64,000 nt of DNA, from the NCBI GenBank assembly GCA_945276085.1, contig CALYPO010000001.1, positions 1 to 64,000 of the forward strand, read 5' to 3'. Below, piece after piece: positions 47,907 through 58,340 of this stretch; the stretch's first letter is position 1, and every line of letters begins with the position of its first letter. The notes under the pieces are model-generated. The model did not search any database. It had not been told where the DNA came from and was given only the letters and a program-made list of their open reading frames with translations. The DNA comes from an uncultured Gilliamella sp. GTDB taxonomy: Bacteria; Pseudomonadota; Gammaproteobacteria; Enterobacterales; Orbaceae. The position numbers and the translations under genes were made by a program.

Positions 47907-48959
47907 TTAAACGGGTAATTGACCTATTGTCACTTGAAGTTCAACTCTTTCTCCATTACGTAATACAATAATGGGGATTGTTGTGCCCGGTTTCAACTCT
48001 GCAATTCTATCCATTGTTTCAACAATGGATTTGACCGGTTTATTATCGACCATAATCAAAATATCATTAGCTTGAACACCTGCTTGTAATGACGGCCCTT
48101 CCGCATTAGTCACCAAAATGCCTAATACAACCGGTGGATCACTCGGATTTTGAGTCGGGGCAAACTCTAACCCATCAATACCGATATAGCCCCGAATCAC
48201 TTTACCGTCTTGAATTAATTTATTCATAATTTTAACAGCTAAAGCGGTAGGAATAGCAAAACCGATACCTTCAGGCACTTCATTACCTAGATTTTTAGCA
48301 AAGGTTAAGGTATTAATACCGACTAATTCACCTTTACTATTAACTAAGGCCCCCCCTGAATTACCATGGTTAATTGATGCATCGGTTTGAATAAAGTTTT
48401 GTCTTCGATAAGGACTTAATCCATCACGACCTGTCGCACTAATAATACCTTGGGTGATCGTTTGCCCAATATTATAAGGATTACCAATGGCGAGAACCAC
48501 ATCACCTATTTTAGGCTCGCGATTAGGATTAATAGGTATAGTTGGAATATTACTTGCGTCAATCTTTAATACCGCAATATCAACAAGTTTATCAGTGCCA
48601 ACCGATAAAGCTTCAAATATTCGACCATCTTGTAAAGCGACAATAATTTGTTCTGCACCATCCACCACATGATAATTGGTAATAATATAACCATGGTCGC
48701 TCATAATCACACCCGAACCCAATGGCGTAATTGCACTATCTTGAGGTTGTTTGGGCAGAGAATTAATAGAGCGACTATAAATATTAACTACCGCTGGTGC
48801 AGCAACTTTTACCGCATCGGAATAACTCATGGGATCATTATTAAAAATCGATCTTGGAAAATTTGACTGAGTTCCATTACGCAAGGATGGAAAGATAATT
48901 AATAATACAATCGCTAAAACCGCACCAATCAACATTGGCCATAAAAATTTTTTAAGCAT
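47907..48959 (-). CDS. degS: Site-1 protease DegS
   Basis: Inner-membrane-anchored periplasmic serine protease that cleaves RseA to start the sigma-E envelope stress response. One N-terminal membrane helix (about 5-23), trypsin-like domain with His97 (NYHVV), Asp128 (DIAVLKI) and Ser201 (GNSGGAL), and a single PDZ domain (about 255-345). The single PDZ and uncleaved anchor separate it from degQ upstream. The degQ-degS order is that of E. coli. Confidence 0.92.
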   Translation of the reverse strand: MLKKFLWPMLIGAVLAIVLLIIFPSLRNGTQSNFPRSIFNNDPMSYSDAVKVAAPAVVNIYSRSINSLPKQPQDSAITPLGSGVIMSDHGYIITNYHVVDGAEQIIVALQDGRIFEALSVGTDKLVDIAVLKIDASNIPTIPINPNREPKIGDVVLAIGNPYNIGQTITQGIISATGRDGLSPYRRQNFIQTDASINHGNSGGALVNSKGELVGINTLTFAKNLGNEVPEGIGFAIPTALAVKIMNKLIQDGKVIRGYIGIDGLEFAPTQNPSDPPVVLGILVTNAEGPSLQAGVQANDILIMVDNKPVKSIVETMDRIAELKPGTTIPIIVLRNGERVELQVTIGQLPV

Positions 48960-49073
48960 TATCAGAGGTATCTAGATAAGAATGAATAGTGATGATTTTA
49001 TCATATCTAATGGCAGGTTAGAATTTTAGTTTTCGCCGATAATGCTATCGGCGACATGTAGCTAACGCATTAA

Positions 49074-50450
49074 TTAGCGTAAAATAAGATAAAGCTGGCT
49101 ATCACCACGCACAATATTTAAAGCAATAGCAGATGGTTTACTATCAATAATTTTACGTAAATCAGCAATATTATTGATTCTTTCTTTATTTACGCCAGTA
49201 ATAAGGTCGCCCTCTTGTAAACTTAATCGTGATGCTGGCGAATTTTTAGCAATACTTTCGATTAATACACCTTTTTTACCTTTAATATCACCATTGCTTA
49301 ATGTTGCACCTTCAAGAGCAGGATGCAATGATTTCGCTTCAGTTGAAGATTCATCACTATTTTTTAGTGTAACATCCACTGTCATCTCTTTACCATCACG
49401 AATCAAACCTAATTTTACGGTTCGACCAGCGCCAGTAGTGGCAATTTTAGCGCGTAATTCGGCAAAACTATCAACTGGTTTGCCATCCATTGATATAATG
49501 ACATCACCCGATTTTATACCCGCATCTTTAGCGGCGGAATCATCAATCACTTCACTTACAAAGGCACCTTTTTGCACGTCAAGATCGAAAGCTTTGGCGA
49601 TATCCGAGGTTAACTCATTACCTTTAATACCAAGTACACCACGCTTAACTTCACCGTATTCAATAAGTTGAGACGTCAAGTTTTTTACCATATTACTTGG
49701 AATTGCAAAACCAATACCCACATTGCCACCACTAGGCGCAATAATTGCAGTATTAATGCCAACTAATTCACCGTTTAAATTCACTAATGCACCGCCTGAA
49801 TTACCACGATTAATTGAAGCATCGGTTTGTATGAAGTTTTCAAAACCATTCATATTCAGCCCACTACGCGCTAAGGCTGAAATAATACCAGAAGTAACAG
49901 TTTGACCAATTCCAAATGGGTTACCAATGGCGACCACAAAATCACCTACGCGCATTTTATCTGAATCGGCTAATTTAATGGCAGTTAATTTTTTAGCATC
50001 TTCAACCTTTAGTAGCGCGATATCACTTTGCGGATCTTTACCTATTAATTTTGCTTTATATTCATGACCATCATTCAATACCACTGTAATGGTATCGGCA
50101 TTATCAATCACATGATTATTGGTGACAATATAGCCTTTATCAGCATCAATAATCACACCCGATCCTTGACCGGTAAAGGATCTTGATTGGCTATCTGGAT
50201 AACCAAAAAATCGTCTAAATTCTTCCGGAATATTAGTTTGCATTTGTGCTGTACCTTCTACCTTAATACTAACGACAGAAGGTAATACCGTTTCTAACAT
50301 AGGCGCTAAACTAGGTTGTGATGCGTTATCTCCTGTTGAAATGGCAGGGAGAGTAGCATAGGCATTGGGTAACCCTGATAAGACCATACCTAACGTTAAT
50401 GCAATTGCACTAAATAATTTTTTTGGTTTTGGTAAAGAATTATTAATCAT
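49074..50450 (-). CDS. degQ: Periplasmic serine protease/chaperone DegQ (HtrA family)
   Basis: Periplasmic quality-control protease of 458 residues. A cleavable signal peptide (about 1-32, ending NAYA) precedes the protease domain with His113 (NNHVI), Asp143 (DIALLKV) and Ser218 (GNSGGAL). Two PDZ domains follow (about 262-350 and 365-455). Adjacency to degS and zapG favours degQ over degP; it is the only two-PDZ HtrA here, so it may cover both roles. Confidence 0.91.
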   Translation of the reverse strand: MINNSLPKPKKLFSAIALTLGMVLSGLPNAYATLPAISTGDNASQPSLAPMLETVLPSVVSIKVEGTAQMQTNIPEEFRRFFGYPDSQSRSFTGQGSGVIIDADKGYIVTNNHVIDNADTITVVLNDGHEYKAKLIGKDPQSDIALLKVEDAKKLTAIKLADSDKMRVGDFVVAIGNPFGIGQTVTSGIISALARSGLNMNGFENFIQTDASINRGNSGGALVNLNGELVGINTAIIAPSGGNVGIGFAIPSNMVKNLTSQLIEYGEVKRGVLGIKGNELTSDIAKAFDLDVQKGAFVSEVIDDSAAKDAGIKSGDVIISMDGKPVDSFAELRAKIATTGAGRTVKLGLIRDGKEMTVDVTLKNSDESSTEAKSLHPALEGATLSNGDIKGKKGVLIESIAKNSPASRLSLQEGDLITGVNKERINNIADLRKIIDSKPSAIALNIVRGDSQLYLILR

Positions 50451-50531
50451 AAAACACTCTCGTTTTTAACAATTGATTTTTTTTACATTAATGTTCCGCC
50501 AGATAACACTGGCGAAAAGAGTTAGAGCTAG

Positions 50532-50936
50532 TTAAGATTTATTTTCGTCTGTTTTAAATAAACCAGAAGGGTTATCAGAATAGTCTTTAGGTTGCTTTTC
50601 AAGTGTGATTTCTGTTTTGATATCCGCATCTTTATTCATATCTAAAGCGATAGCTGTGATATCGTCATCAGACGAGAATTTACCTGAATTTTCAGCCATA
50701 TGTTGATAAAGGCGACGGAACTCTTTAGCCATATTATCTAATATTTCTGCACTGTGTGAGAAGTGTTTAACAATAGTCTGTTTTTGTGTTTTAAGCTCTT
50801 CTTGTGTCTGTTCAAGTTCACGTTTTACTTTTGCAAACTCACGACCTTTTTTACTAAACATATTAGTTAAAATAAACCCGATAATAAAACCAATTACTAC
50901 ACCAATCGCCAGATAAATCATCATCTGTTTATCCAT
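50532..50936 (-). CDS. zapG: ZapG/YhcB family (DUF1043) membrane protein
   Basis: One N-terminal membrane helix (about 6-25, IYLAIGVVIGFIIGFILT) followed by a coiled coil (about 33-85) and an acidic tail. This is the YhcB/ZapG architecture; the E. coli protein links cell division and envelope synthesis. The 134-residue length and position upstream of degQ match E. coli. Confidence 0.88.
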   Translation of the reverse strand: MDKQMMIYLAIGVVIGFIIGFILTNMFSKKGREFAKVKRELEQTQEELKTQKQTIVKHFSHSAEILDNMAKEFRRLYQHMAENSGKFSSDDDITAIALDMNKDADIKTEITLEKQPKDYSDNPSGLFKTDENKS

Positions 50937-50994
50937 ATTTCACTCCTTGTATTTATTTTGTTCTAGTATATACATTATCGTTCAATTGTTTTAC

Positions 50995-51456
50995 TTATTT
51001 TGCATGGTTAGCAAGTTTAATCAATTGTTTTTTTAATTTATCGGGTGCACTTTCCGCTAAACTATACAAGTATGTCGCACTCTGTGTACTTAATATGCGG
51101 CTTGCATTGGCACTTTTCAATGCATTGTCACGCATTATTGAGGAACCAACTAACAGGTCGGGATTAATTTTAAATTGAATAGAAGATAAAGACGGTAAAA
51201 CTTTTTTACGTATACCCGATAGCAAATGATTTTGCTCATATTTTAATCGAGTTAACCAACTAGCTGAACTCACCTCTAAAATTAGCACACCTTGGCGATA
51301 ATTCGCAATTCTATAATGCTGTTGTAATGGAGAAGGCAATAACTCATTAATCACATCCGCTAATTTAGCTAATGCAACTGTTCTTTCTTTTATCTCAGAT
51401 AACCAAGATTGTTGTGACAAAATCGACGGTAATATTTGTGGCTGGTTATAACGCAT
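50995..51456 (-). CDS. dciA: DciA-like (DUF721) protein, putative replicative helicase loader
   Basis: DUF721 protein of 153 residues, with LPSPLQQHYRIANYRQGVLILEVSSASWLTRLKYEQNHLL across the folded domain; this is the DciA pattern. DciA interacts with DnaB and assists helicase loading in bacteria without DnaC/DnaI. A C-terminal lysine-rich tail (KLKKQLIKLANHAK) follows. Upstream of zapG by 58 bases. Function is inferred by family only. Confidence 0.75.
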   Translation of the reverse strand: MRYNQPQILPSILSQQSWLSEIKERTVALAKLADVINELLPSPLQQHYRIANYRQGVLILEVSSASWLTRLKYEQNHLLSGIRKKVLPSLSSIQFKINPDLLVGSSIMRDNALKSANASRILSTQSATYLYSLAESAPDKLKKQLIKLANHAK

Positions 51457-51848
51457 CTATTATGTTTATCCTTGCTTCTTAATGTCACGTTAACATTGTA
51501 TATAAAATACAACAGTAAATAATTTACCTTATTTCATAAAAAATGTCCTGCTATAAAAATACATTTACAGTTTTTTAAATCTTCATTAAGACATAATAGA
51601 AAATAAATTTCAAAATAAGGTGACTTTCATTAAGATTAAAATTTATGTTCTGAATTTTTTATATTCCAGAATCATAATACGCTTGCATCAGTTAAATTAA
51701 CTCGTTGATACAACAGAGTAAAATCAAATGTTATTAATCCTAATAAAAGCCCCAATAAATTGAAAATTTATGTTTTAATTCACAGTTAAATGTTAATTAT
51801 TTATACACTTTAAAAGTGTTGTTATAAAGCATAGTGTAAGTAAGTGCA
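51457..51848. other. AT-rich 392-bp spacer between dciA and GH31 gene
   Basis: No ORF or RNA gene recognised. A small palindrome ACACTTTAAAAGTGT at 51805-51819 may end the GH31 transcript. A dyad TTGTATATAAAATACAA at 51496-51512 lies in the presumed dciA promoter region. The rest is featureless AT-rich sequence. Confidence 0.4.
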
Positions 51849-54224
51849 TTAGCTTATTGCACTTAAATTAACCTTATTTATTGGCTCATCGTTAATATAA
51901 AGTGTACGCAATTCTCCTTTTGGTAAGGTAATGACCAGCTCTTGCCAAGCTGGAATATAACTTCCATTTGCTTTTAAACGAAGATCAATTCGATCATTAG
52001 TCGACACTAACTGCCAATTGATCCATAATCCAACACCATTTTGATAAGCATAGCTTTCACCATCATCTTCAAAAAAACAACCTTGAGATGTATGAATACC
52101 TTTCGCTGGGAAAACTTTAAATTCTCGATAATCATCGAGTTTATGATTCACATAAGCTAGGCGTTTTGAAACAGGAATAACCGAACCTGCTTTAACTAAC
52201 AATGGAAATGATTCTAATGGTGCCGGTAAAGTGATTGACTGTTTACCACTAAACCACTGATGAGAATGGTAACAATACCAGCCAACTTGATTGTCAGGTA
52301 AATAAACGACTCGCTGACGTTGTCCTGGTTCAACAATACTTGCCACTAATAAATCCTGACCAATCATAAAATCATCAGTTTCAACAAACGTCTGTAAATC
52401 ATGTTCATGATCTAAAAATGTTGGTCTTAACATTGGTTCATCATGTTGATGGGCTTGCCAGAGTAAATTATAAAAATAAGGTAATAATTGATATCGAAGG
52501 CAAATTGTATCGCGAATAATCGGCGTAACTTCTTGATACATCCACGGTTCATTGACTGTATGATCATCATTCCAAGAATGAATGGTAAAACGCGGATGCA
52601 TAATGCCGTTTTGTACCCAACGTACAAATAATTCTGCGTCCGGTTTATCACCCGAAAAACCACCGACATCATGCCCGACATTATAAAGACCAGACAAACT
52701 CATGCCTAAACCCATACGTATATTGTATTTAAGCGTCTGCCAACTGGTACGATTATCTCCCGACCATGTTTGCACATAGCGTTGAATACCTGCACAACCT
52801 GAACGAGAAATTAAATAAGGACGAATAGTTGGGTTATAGCTCTGTTGTGCTTCCATTGAAGCTCTAGACATAAGTAAAGGCATAACTGGACGAATATGTT
52901 TTATCGCAATCTCCTGACCAAAGCCATGACAACGAGCCTCACCGTCCCACACTTCAAACTCATTATTATCATTCCATGTCGAGTCGATTCCCATCTCTAA
53001 AAGCTGCTCAGTAACGTTTTGTCTCCACCAATTATAGGCTTGTGGATTGGTGAAATCTAAGTGAGAGCCTTCATCATCCCAAAACATTGAACGTTCAGGT
53101 GCATCACTTTCCGAATCTTTAATAAATAATCCTTTATCAGCCACTTCTTTATATTTAGGATGATCTTGTAACAAACAAGGTTTAATATTGGCTGCAATTT
53201 TTAAACCCGCAGCATGGTAAGATTGCGTAAACGCTTTTGGATCGGGGAATTTATCATAGTTCCAATTAAACACATATCGTTTACCATTAATCGATGTATA
53301 TCCCGAAGAGAGTTGAAATGAATCACAAGCAATACCATGCTCTTGACACAAATCAATAAAGTTTTGCATTTGTTCTTGCGCGTTAGGGGCATCGGTATAA
53401 AACATTGTTGAACCACTATACCCTAGACTCCATTTAGGACCAAAAAAAGTTTTACCTGTCAGTTTAATAAAAGACTTCGTCACATCGAGAATTTTAGGAC
53501 CTAAAAAGACATAAAAATCGATGTCACCCGCTTCAGCCTGATAACGACGATATGGCAGATGATAATTGTCATGTTCTGTCCCTAAATCGATCCAACAACT
53601 ACTTAAATTATCATAAAACAGTCCAAAACTGACTTGATTACGATGCGTAATAGTAAACGGAATATGCTTATAGAGCGGATCGGTATTTTTAGCATTATAC
53701 CCCATGGCATCAAGATTACGCATTTCAAAACGACGACCTGCACGATTAAGATCCCCCGCTTTATCACCCAAACCATAGTATTGTTCATCTTGATACCTTC
53801 GTTGGTAATGTGCAATACCATCACCATGCGGGTTTATCAGATATGCACTGGTACTTCTATCTTCAACCAGAAGCTCCCATTGTTGATTTTTGTTCTTATA
53901 CTCCCACTTTAACGATAGTGGTTGCTTAATTGTCACACGTAAATGTTGTGTGCTGACTGTTATTTGATTATCTGAATGTGATAATTGATATGTTGGCAGT
54001 GAAAAACCTTCGGTACTTAACCTATCGCGTCCCTCTAATGGTACATCACCATTCGGCGCAATACTCCAAGTTCTGTCTAATGATAAACTATCCTGTCGCT
54101 TAATTAGAACACGAAACATTCTTTCTTCTAACACGTATAAGCAAAAGCAGTATTTTTCATCCACTAAAAGTTCAATACAGTTATTTTGCTCTTTTTTAAA
54201 TATCCATTTTTTTAACGTTTTCAT
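51849..54224 (-). CDS. Glycoside hydrolase family 31 (alpha-glucosidase/xylosidase type)
   Basis: GH31 enzyme of 791 residues with no signal peptide, hence cytoplasmic. The N-terminal beta domain is followed by the (beta/alpha)8 barrel with nucleophile Asp419 (STWNDNNEFE) and acid/base Asp490 (TWSGDN). The YYGLGDKAGDLNRAGRRFEM motif is a GH31 landmark, and a C-terminal beta domain has the FEDDGESY signature. Its position next to uxaC-uxuB, behind a UxuR-like operator, suggests it frees a hexuronic acid or sugar from an oligosaccharide; the glycon specificity is unknown. Confidence 0.9.
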   Translation of the reverse strand: MKTLKKWIFKKEQNNCIELLVDEKYCFCLYVLEERMFRVLIKRQDSLSLDRTWSIAPNGDVPLEGRDRLSTEGFSLPTYQLSHSDNQITVSTQHLRVTIKQPLSLKWEYKNKNQQWELLVEDRSTSAYLINPHGDGIAHYQRRYQDEQYYGLGDKAGDLNRAGRRFEMRNLDAMGYNAKNTDPLYKHIPFTITHRNQVSFGLFYDNLSSCWIDLGTEHDNYHLPYRRYQAEAGDIDFYVFLGPKILDVTKSFIKLTGKTFFGPKWSLGYSGSTMFYTDAPNAQEQMQNFIDLCQEHGIACDSFQLSSGYTSINGKRYVFNWNYDKFPDPKAFTQSYHAAGLKIAANIKPCLLQDHPKYKEVADKGLFIKDSESDAPERSMFWDDEGSHLDFTNPQAYNWWRQNVTEQLLEMGIDSTWNDNNEFEVWDGEARCHGFGQEIAIKHIRPVMPLLMSRASMEAQQSYNPTIRPYLISRSGCAGIQRYVQTWSGDNRTSWQTLKYNIRMGLGMSLSGLYNVGHDVGGFSGDKPDAELFVRWVQNGIMHPRFTIHSWNDDHTVNEPWMYQEVTPIIRDTICLRYQLLPYFYNLLWQAHQHDEPMLRPTFLDHEHDLQTFVETDDFMIGQDLLVASIVEPGQRQRVVYLPDNQVGWYCYHSHQWFSGKQSITLPAPLESFPLLVKAGSVIPVSKRLAYVNHKLDDYREFKVFPAKGIHTSQGCFFEDDGESYAYQNGVGLWINWQLVSTNDRIDLRLKANGSYIPAWQELVITLPKGELRTLYINDEPINKVNLSAIS

Positions 54225-54237
54225 CAGACAACCTCTT

Positions 54238-54251
54238 AATTGGTATCAATT
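54238..54251. promoter_or_regulatory. UxuR/ExuR-like half-matching operator before GH31 gene
   Basis: AATTGGTATCAATT, just upstream of the GH31 start. Its left half equals the UxuR/ExuR consensus half AAATTGGTAT; the right half CAATT is present but shifted by two bases. Confidence 0.45.
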
Positions 54252-54320
54252 TATTTAAAACATTCAACAACACAGTTAGTCAAACACGTAAAGTTTTACA
54301 TATAGGGTTACATTGGCATA

Positions 54321-55739
54321 TTATTGATGAATTTTAGTTTGAAAATAACGATGCGCATTATCAAAACAGATATTCCTAACCATATTCCCAACCAAATTAA
54401 AATCCGCAGGAATTTCACCATTTTCCATCCAATCACCAATCATATTGCACAAAATTCGCCTAAAGTACTCATGCCTTGTAAAAGATAAAAAACTACGAGA
54501 GTCAGTCAACATTCCCACAAATTGACTTAATAATCCCATTTGAGAAAGCTGCATCAATTGACGCTGCATACCATCTTTTTGATCGTTAAACCACCATCCC
54601 GAACCAAATTGGATTTTACCCGCCATATCCGAGCCTTGAAAATTGCCCACCATAGTAGCTATTACTTCGTTATCACGTGGGTTTAAACAATACAAAATGG
54701 TTTTAGGTAATTGATCGGTCAAATCTAATAAACCAAGCAGCGAAGATAAAGGCTCAGCTATTGGTCTATCACCAATAGAATCAAAGCCAGCATCGGGCCC
54801 TAGTATTTTAAACATTCGTTGATTATTATTTCGTAACGCGCCTAAATGTAATTGCATAACCCAGTTACGCTGATGATATTGCTTACCTAACCACACAAGA
54901 ATAGCGGTGCTAAATTGGGCTATTTCTACTTCAGATAAAGATTGATTCATTAAACGCTTTGTTAGAATGTGATCAAGCTGTTTTTCAGGAGGAATGTCGG
55001 CATAACGCAATATTTCGATACCATGATCAGCTGCTTGACAATTATGTTGTTCAAAATGATCTAACCTTTTTGTCAAAGCACAAAGAAGTTTCTCAAAACT
55101 ATTAATTTCAATATCAGCAGCTACACCCAGTTGAGCGATATAATCTGTAAATCCAGACAATTCAATTTTAAACACTTTATCAGGTCGCCAACTTGGGCGG
55201 ACTTTAGTTTCAAACGCATTATCCAAACTAATTTTTTTATGATACTCAAGAGAATCAATTGGATCATCAGTTGTGCCTACTGCTTTGACTTTCATTTGCT
55301 TTAAAATGCCTTGAGTAGAAAATTCTTTTGTCGCCAACAGTTCGTTCGCTTGCAACCAAATTTTTTCAGCTGTGTTTTCATTAAAAAGAATATTTTTTAT
55401 ACCGAATGGGCGTTTTAGTTCTAAATGAGTCCAATGATAAATTGGGTTACCTAGCGTCAATGGCACAACTTTTGCCCAAGTAAGATATTTATCATAATCA
55501 GTAGCATTACCTGTGATTAGATTTTCATTAATACCCGCAGTGCGTAGTACTCGCCATTTGTAATGGTCTCCTGCTAACCAGATTTCTGCTAAATTACGAA
55601 AATTTTTGTTTTCCGCGATTTCTTTTGGTGAAAGATGGCAGTGATAGTCATAGATAGGTTGATCTTGAGCATAATCAAAATATAGCCTTTGTGCTGCATC
55701 AGTTTGTAATAAAAAATTATCATCTAAAAAACTTTTCAT
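54321..55739 (-). CDS. uxaC: Glucuronate (uronate) isomerase
   Basis: Converts D-glucuronate to D-fructuronate and D-galacturonate to D-tagaturonate. The 472-residue protein is close in length to E. coli UxaC. Landmarks include [16 protein letters not shown] with metal-binding His residues near the N-terminus, and WHVLRTAGI-like [25 protein letters not shown] and [14 protein letters not shown]. It is 16 bases after uxuB in the same operon. Confidence 0.95.
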   Translation of the reverse strand: MKSFLDDNFLLQTDAAQRLYFDYAQDQPIYDYHCHLSPKEIAENKNFRNLAEIWLAGDHYKWRVLRTAGINENLITGNATDYDKYLTWAKVVPLTLGNPIYHWTHLELKRPFGIKNILFNENTAEKIWLQANELLATKEFSTQGILKQMKVKAVGTTDDPIDSLEYHKKISLDNAFETKVRPSWRPDKVFKIELSGFTDYIAQLGVAADIEINSFEKLLCALTKRLDHFEQHNCQAADHGIEILRYADIPPEKQLDHILTKRLMNQSLSEVEIAQFSTAILVWLGKQYHQRNWVMQLHLGALRNNNQRMFKILGPDAGFDSIGDRPIAEPLSSLLGLLDLTDQLPKTILYCLNPRDNEVIATMVGNFQGSDMAGKIQFGSGWWFNDQKDGMQRQLMQLSQMGLLSQFVGMLTDSRSFLSFTRHEYFRRILCNMIGDWMENGEIPADFNLVGNMVRNICFDNAHRYFQTKIHQ

Positions 55740-55755
55740 GCTGTCTTATCCAAAA

Positions 55756-57225
55756 TTAGATTATTAAATCGTTGATTGTTTGTTTTGCACCTTTATGCAT
55801 CAAAGAAAGATAATGCTCACTCACTTTTTGTTTAAATAGTGCGTTTTTCGGTAAATCCGTTCCAAACACTGCATTAAGACTGAGCAAGGCATCAACTCTT
55901 TCAAGGCCGTCTGGACTAGATTTAACTAACCGAGTAAGTTCATTTAACATAGGATCGCGAACATCAATAGCCTGATTATTATCATCGACGCCCCCAACAT
56001 AACGCATCCAAGCTGCTACACCTAAAGCCAGTAATGAAAAATCAGAATGATGACTAATATGCCAACGAATTGAATCAAGCATACGTTGTGGTAGTTTTTG
56101 TGTGCCATCCATAGCAATTTGCCATGTTCTATGTTTTAGTGATGGATTACTAAATCTTTCAATCAGTTTATTAGCATAGTGTTGTAAATTAACATTTGAT
56201 GGAACATTTAAGGTTGGAGCTTGCTGTTGCAGCATTAATGATAAAGTCGCTTTTTTATAGTTTTTATCATTCATACAATCATTAATATGTTCATAACCCG
56301 CTAAATAGCCTAAATAAGCTAAAAATGAGTGACTGCCGTTTAACATTCTGAGTTTCATCTCTTCATATGGGACGACATCATCAACAAATTCAGCACCCAC
56401 TTCATCCCAATTAGGTCGATTAGTCACAAAGTTATCTTCAATCACCCATTGGATAAACGGTTCACAAGCAATACCGCATGGATCATACATGCCGCCTAAA
56501 GCATGTTCAATTTCTATCAACGTTTCAGATGTTGCAGCCGGTACAATGCGATCAACCATTGTACAAGGAAAGGTAGTATTCGCTTCAATCCATAAAGCTA
56601 ACTGAGTATCACGAGCATTAGCTAAACCTAAAATCGCTTTTTTCAATACCAATCCATTTTCTGGAATATTGTCACAAGATAGTGCTGTAAATGACCTTAA
56701 TCCTCGTTGCATTCTTCGATAAAGCGCTTCAACAATCACACCCGGAGCCGACATTGGCTTAGATGGATTAGCCAAATCAGCCTTAATCAGCGCGTTATTC
56801 AAATCTAAACCTGAACCACCGGGTAACATACAATAGCCTTTCTCTGTGACTGTTAATGATACAATCTCAACAACAGGATCAGCCATTTTTTCCAAAATAG
56901 TATCAATACCATCACTTGTCGCTAACAGTGATTCTTTTACACTACCAATAATAAATGCTTCTTTAGTCGTTGCGCCTTTTTCTAAAACCGTATAAAGATG
57001 ATCTTGCTTGCGAATATCATCAATTAATTGTTCACCACCCACAATGTTAACTTCGCAAATCCCCCAGTCACTATTACCTCGATTCAATAATCGATCGGTA
57101 AATAAAGCTTGATGCGCGCGATGAAAAGCACCAAACCCTAAATGCACAATACGCGCGATCATGTTATTTCTGTTATAAGAAGGTTTATTTTGAATTGATG
57201 ACGGAACATCTAATAAATTTAACAT
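55756..57225 (-). CDS. uxuB: D-mannonate oxidoreductase (fructuronate reductase)
   Basis: NADH-dependent reduction of D-fructuronate to D-mannonate. The mannitol dehydrogenase-like fold starts RIVHLGFGAFHRAHQAL and contains KLRMLNGSHSFLAYLG, the catalytic Lys-containing motif. ATG 57225 gives 490 residues and an N-terminus like E. coli UxuB. Other in-frame starts are ATG 57237 and GTG 57279; the GTG would lie only 37 bases from a CRP-like site, so a later start is preferred. First gene of uxuB-uxaC-GH31. Confidence 0.92.
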   Translation of the reverse strand: MLNLLDVPSSIQNKPSYNRNNMIARIVHLGFGAFHRAHQALFTDRLLNRGNSDWGICEVNIVGGEQLIDDIRKQDHLYTVLEKGATTKEAFIIGSVKESLLATSDGIDTILEKMADPVVEIVSLTVTEKGYCMLPGGSGLDLNNALIKADLANPSKPMSAPGVIVEALYRRMQRGLRSFTALSCDNIPENGLVLKKAILGLANARDTQLALWIEANTTFPCTMVDRIVPAATSETLIEIEHALGGMYDPCGIACEPFIQWVIEDNFVTNRPNWDEVGAEFVDDVVPYEEMKLRMLNGSHSFLAYLGYLAGYEHINDCMNDKNYKKATLSLMLQQQAPTLNVPSNVNLQHYANKLIERFSNPSLKHRTWQIAMDGTQKLPQRMLDSIRWHISHHSDFSLLALGVAAWMRYVGGVDDNNQAIDVRDPMLNELTRLVKSSPDGLERVDALLSLNAVFGTDLPKNALFKQKVSEHYLSLMHKGAKQTINDLII

Positions 57226-57315
57226 TTTTTCAACCATAGATAATTGTTTACCAATAATATTGGTTAAACATATTTTCACTTGTTAATAAATTTTTCACCT
57301 ATATTTTTTATTTTT

Positions 57316-57331
57316 TGTGATTAAAATCACG
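57316..57331. promoter_or_regulatory. CRP-like site upstream of uxuB
   Basis: TGTGATTAAAATCACG, one mismatch from TGTGA-N6-TCACA, in the divergent uxuB/uxuR spacer. It is suitably placed to activate uxuB. Confidence 0.65.
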
Positions 57332-57384
57332 TTTTTTGGTTTATTTTATAGTCGAAGATAACAAAATATTTATAATGAACACCA

Positions 57385-57402
57385 AAATTGGTATTCCAAT
57401 TA
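57385..57402. promoter_or_regulatory. UxuR/ExuR-type operator in uxuB/uxuR spacer
   Basis: AAATTGGTATTCCAATTA matches the E. coli UxuR/ExuR consensus AAATTGGTATACCAATTT at 16 of 18 positions. It lies between divergent uxuB and uxuR, allowing repression of uxuB and autoregulation. Confidence 0.75.
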
Positions 57403-57500
57403 TAAAATTAGCGCCCATTATTTTATAAACAACTTCTGGTACTGATAATAATTAGCGTATAATTACACTAAATCAAAGTAAGAATGGGGATTTATAGATA

Positions 57501-58262
57501 ATGCTTACTGTTAATCGGCTATATCAAGAAATTGGTAATGAGCTGAAATCATTATTAAAAAGTGGAACTTACAAATTAGGTGACCGACTACCACCTGAAC
57601 GAGACATTGCCGAAGCATTTAGTGTAAGTAGAACAGTAGTACGTGAAGCACTAATTATGTTAGAGCTGGAAAATTTAGTCACAGTTAAAAAAGGATCGGG
57701 AGTTTATGTAATTGGTTTACCAGATGAAATCTTATCCGAAAAAGATAAAAAAATCGAAGAAGAAGATTTTGGGCCATTTGAATTATTGCAGGCAAGACAA
57801 CTAATTGAAAGTAATATTGCCGCTTTTGCCGCGTCACAAATAGTTAAATCCGATATCATTGAGTTAAGATCAATCTTGGAACGAGAACGACAAATTTTAG
57901 AGCAAGGGTTAATTGATGATTATAGTGACGATGAATTGTTTCATATCACGATCGCCAAAGCGACTAAAAACTCAGTTCTTGAGGGTTTATTACAGGATTT
58001 ATGGCAAAGACGTTCAGCAAGTAAAATGTGGAATCAATTGCATAGTCGTATCACTGATCACAGTTATCGAAAAAAATGGCTTGATGACCATGAAAAAATT
58101 TTACAAGCTTTGCAAATAAAAGATGCGATGGCTGCGCGCCATGCAATGTGGCAACATTTAGAAAATGTTAAACAAACATTAATGACCGTTTCTGATAGTG
58201 AAGATCCAAATTTTGATGGTTATTTATTTGATTCTATTCCTGTTAACATTGTTAACCAATGA
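57501..58262 (+). CDS. uxuR: GntR-family hexuronate regulator (UxuR/ExuR type)
   Basis: FadR-subgroup GntR repressor of 253 residues. Winged helix-turn-helix (about 5-75) includes RLPPERDIAEAFSVSRTVVREALIMLE, then the FCD effector-binding domain (about 95-240). It is divergent from uxuB, adjacent to uxuA, with a consensus UxuR/ExuR box in its own promoter. UxuR and ExuR are close paralogs; uxuR is chosen from neighbours. Confidence 0.87.
   Translation: MLTVNRLYQEIGNELKSLLKSGTYKLGDRLPPERDIAEAFSVSRTVVREALIMLELENLVTVKKGSGVYVIGLPDEILSEKDKKIEEEDFGPFELLQARQLIESNIAAFAASQIVKSDIIELRSILERERQILEQGLIDDYSDDELFHITIAKATKNSVLEGLLQDLWQRRSASKMWNQLHSRITDHSYRKKWLDDHEKILQALQIKDAMAARHAMWQHLENVKQTLMTVSDSEDPNFDGYLFDSIPVNIVNQ
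58247..58261. promoter_or_regulatory. Possible weak UxuR-like dyad before uxuA
   Basis: CATTGTTAACCAATG, a 5-bp-arm dyad overlapping the last codons of uxuR and 80 bases before uxuA. It shares the ATTGGT half with the UxuR box on one strand. Weak. Confidence 0.3.
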
Positions 58263-58340
58263 ACAATATAAACCAACGTCATTTATCGATCTTTTAGCTA
58301 TTGAAATATTAAATAAGCTAAAAATTTAAGGAGAATTTAG

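Noticed and set aside
49174..49671. 165-codon plus-strand open frame antisense to degQ
   Set aside because: Low-complexity Ser/Pro/Leu composition typical of antisense to HtrA repeats; degQ itself is intact and conserved.
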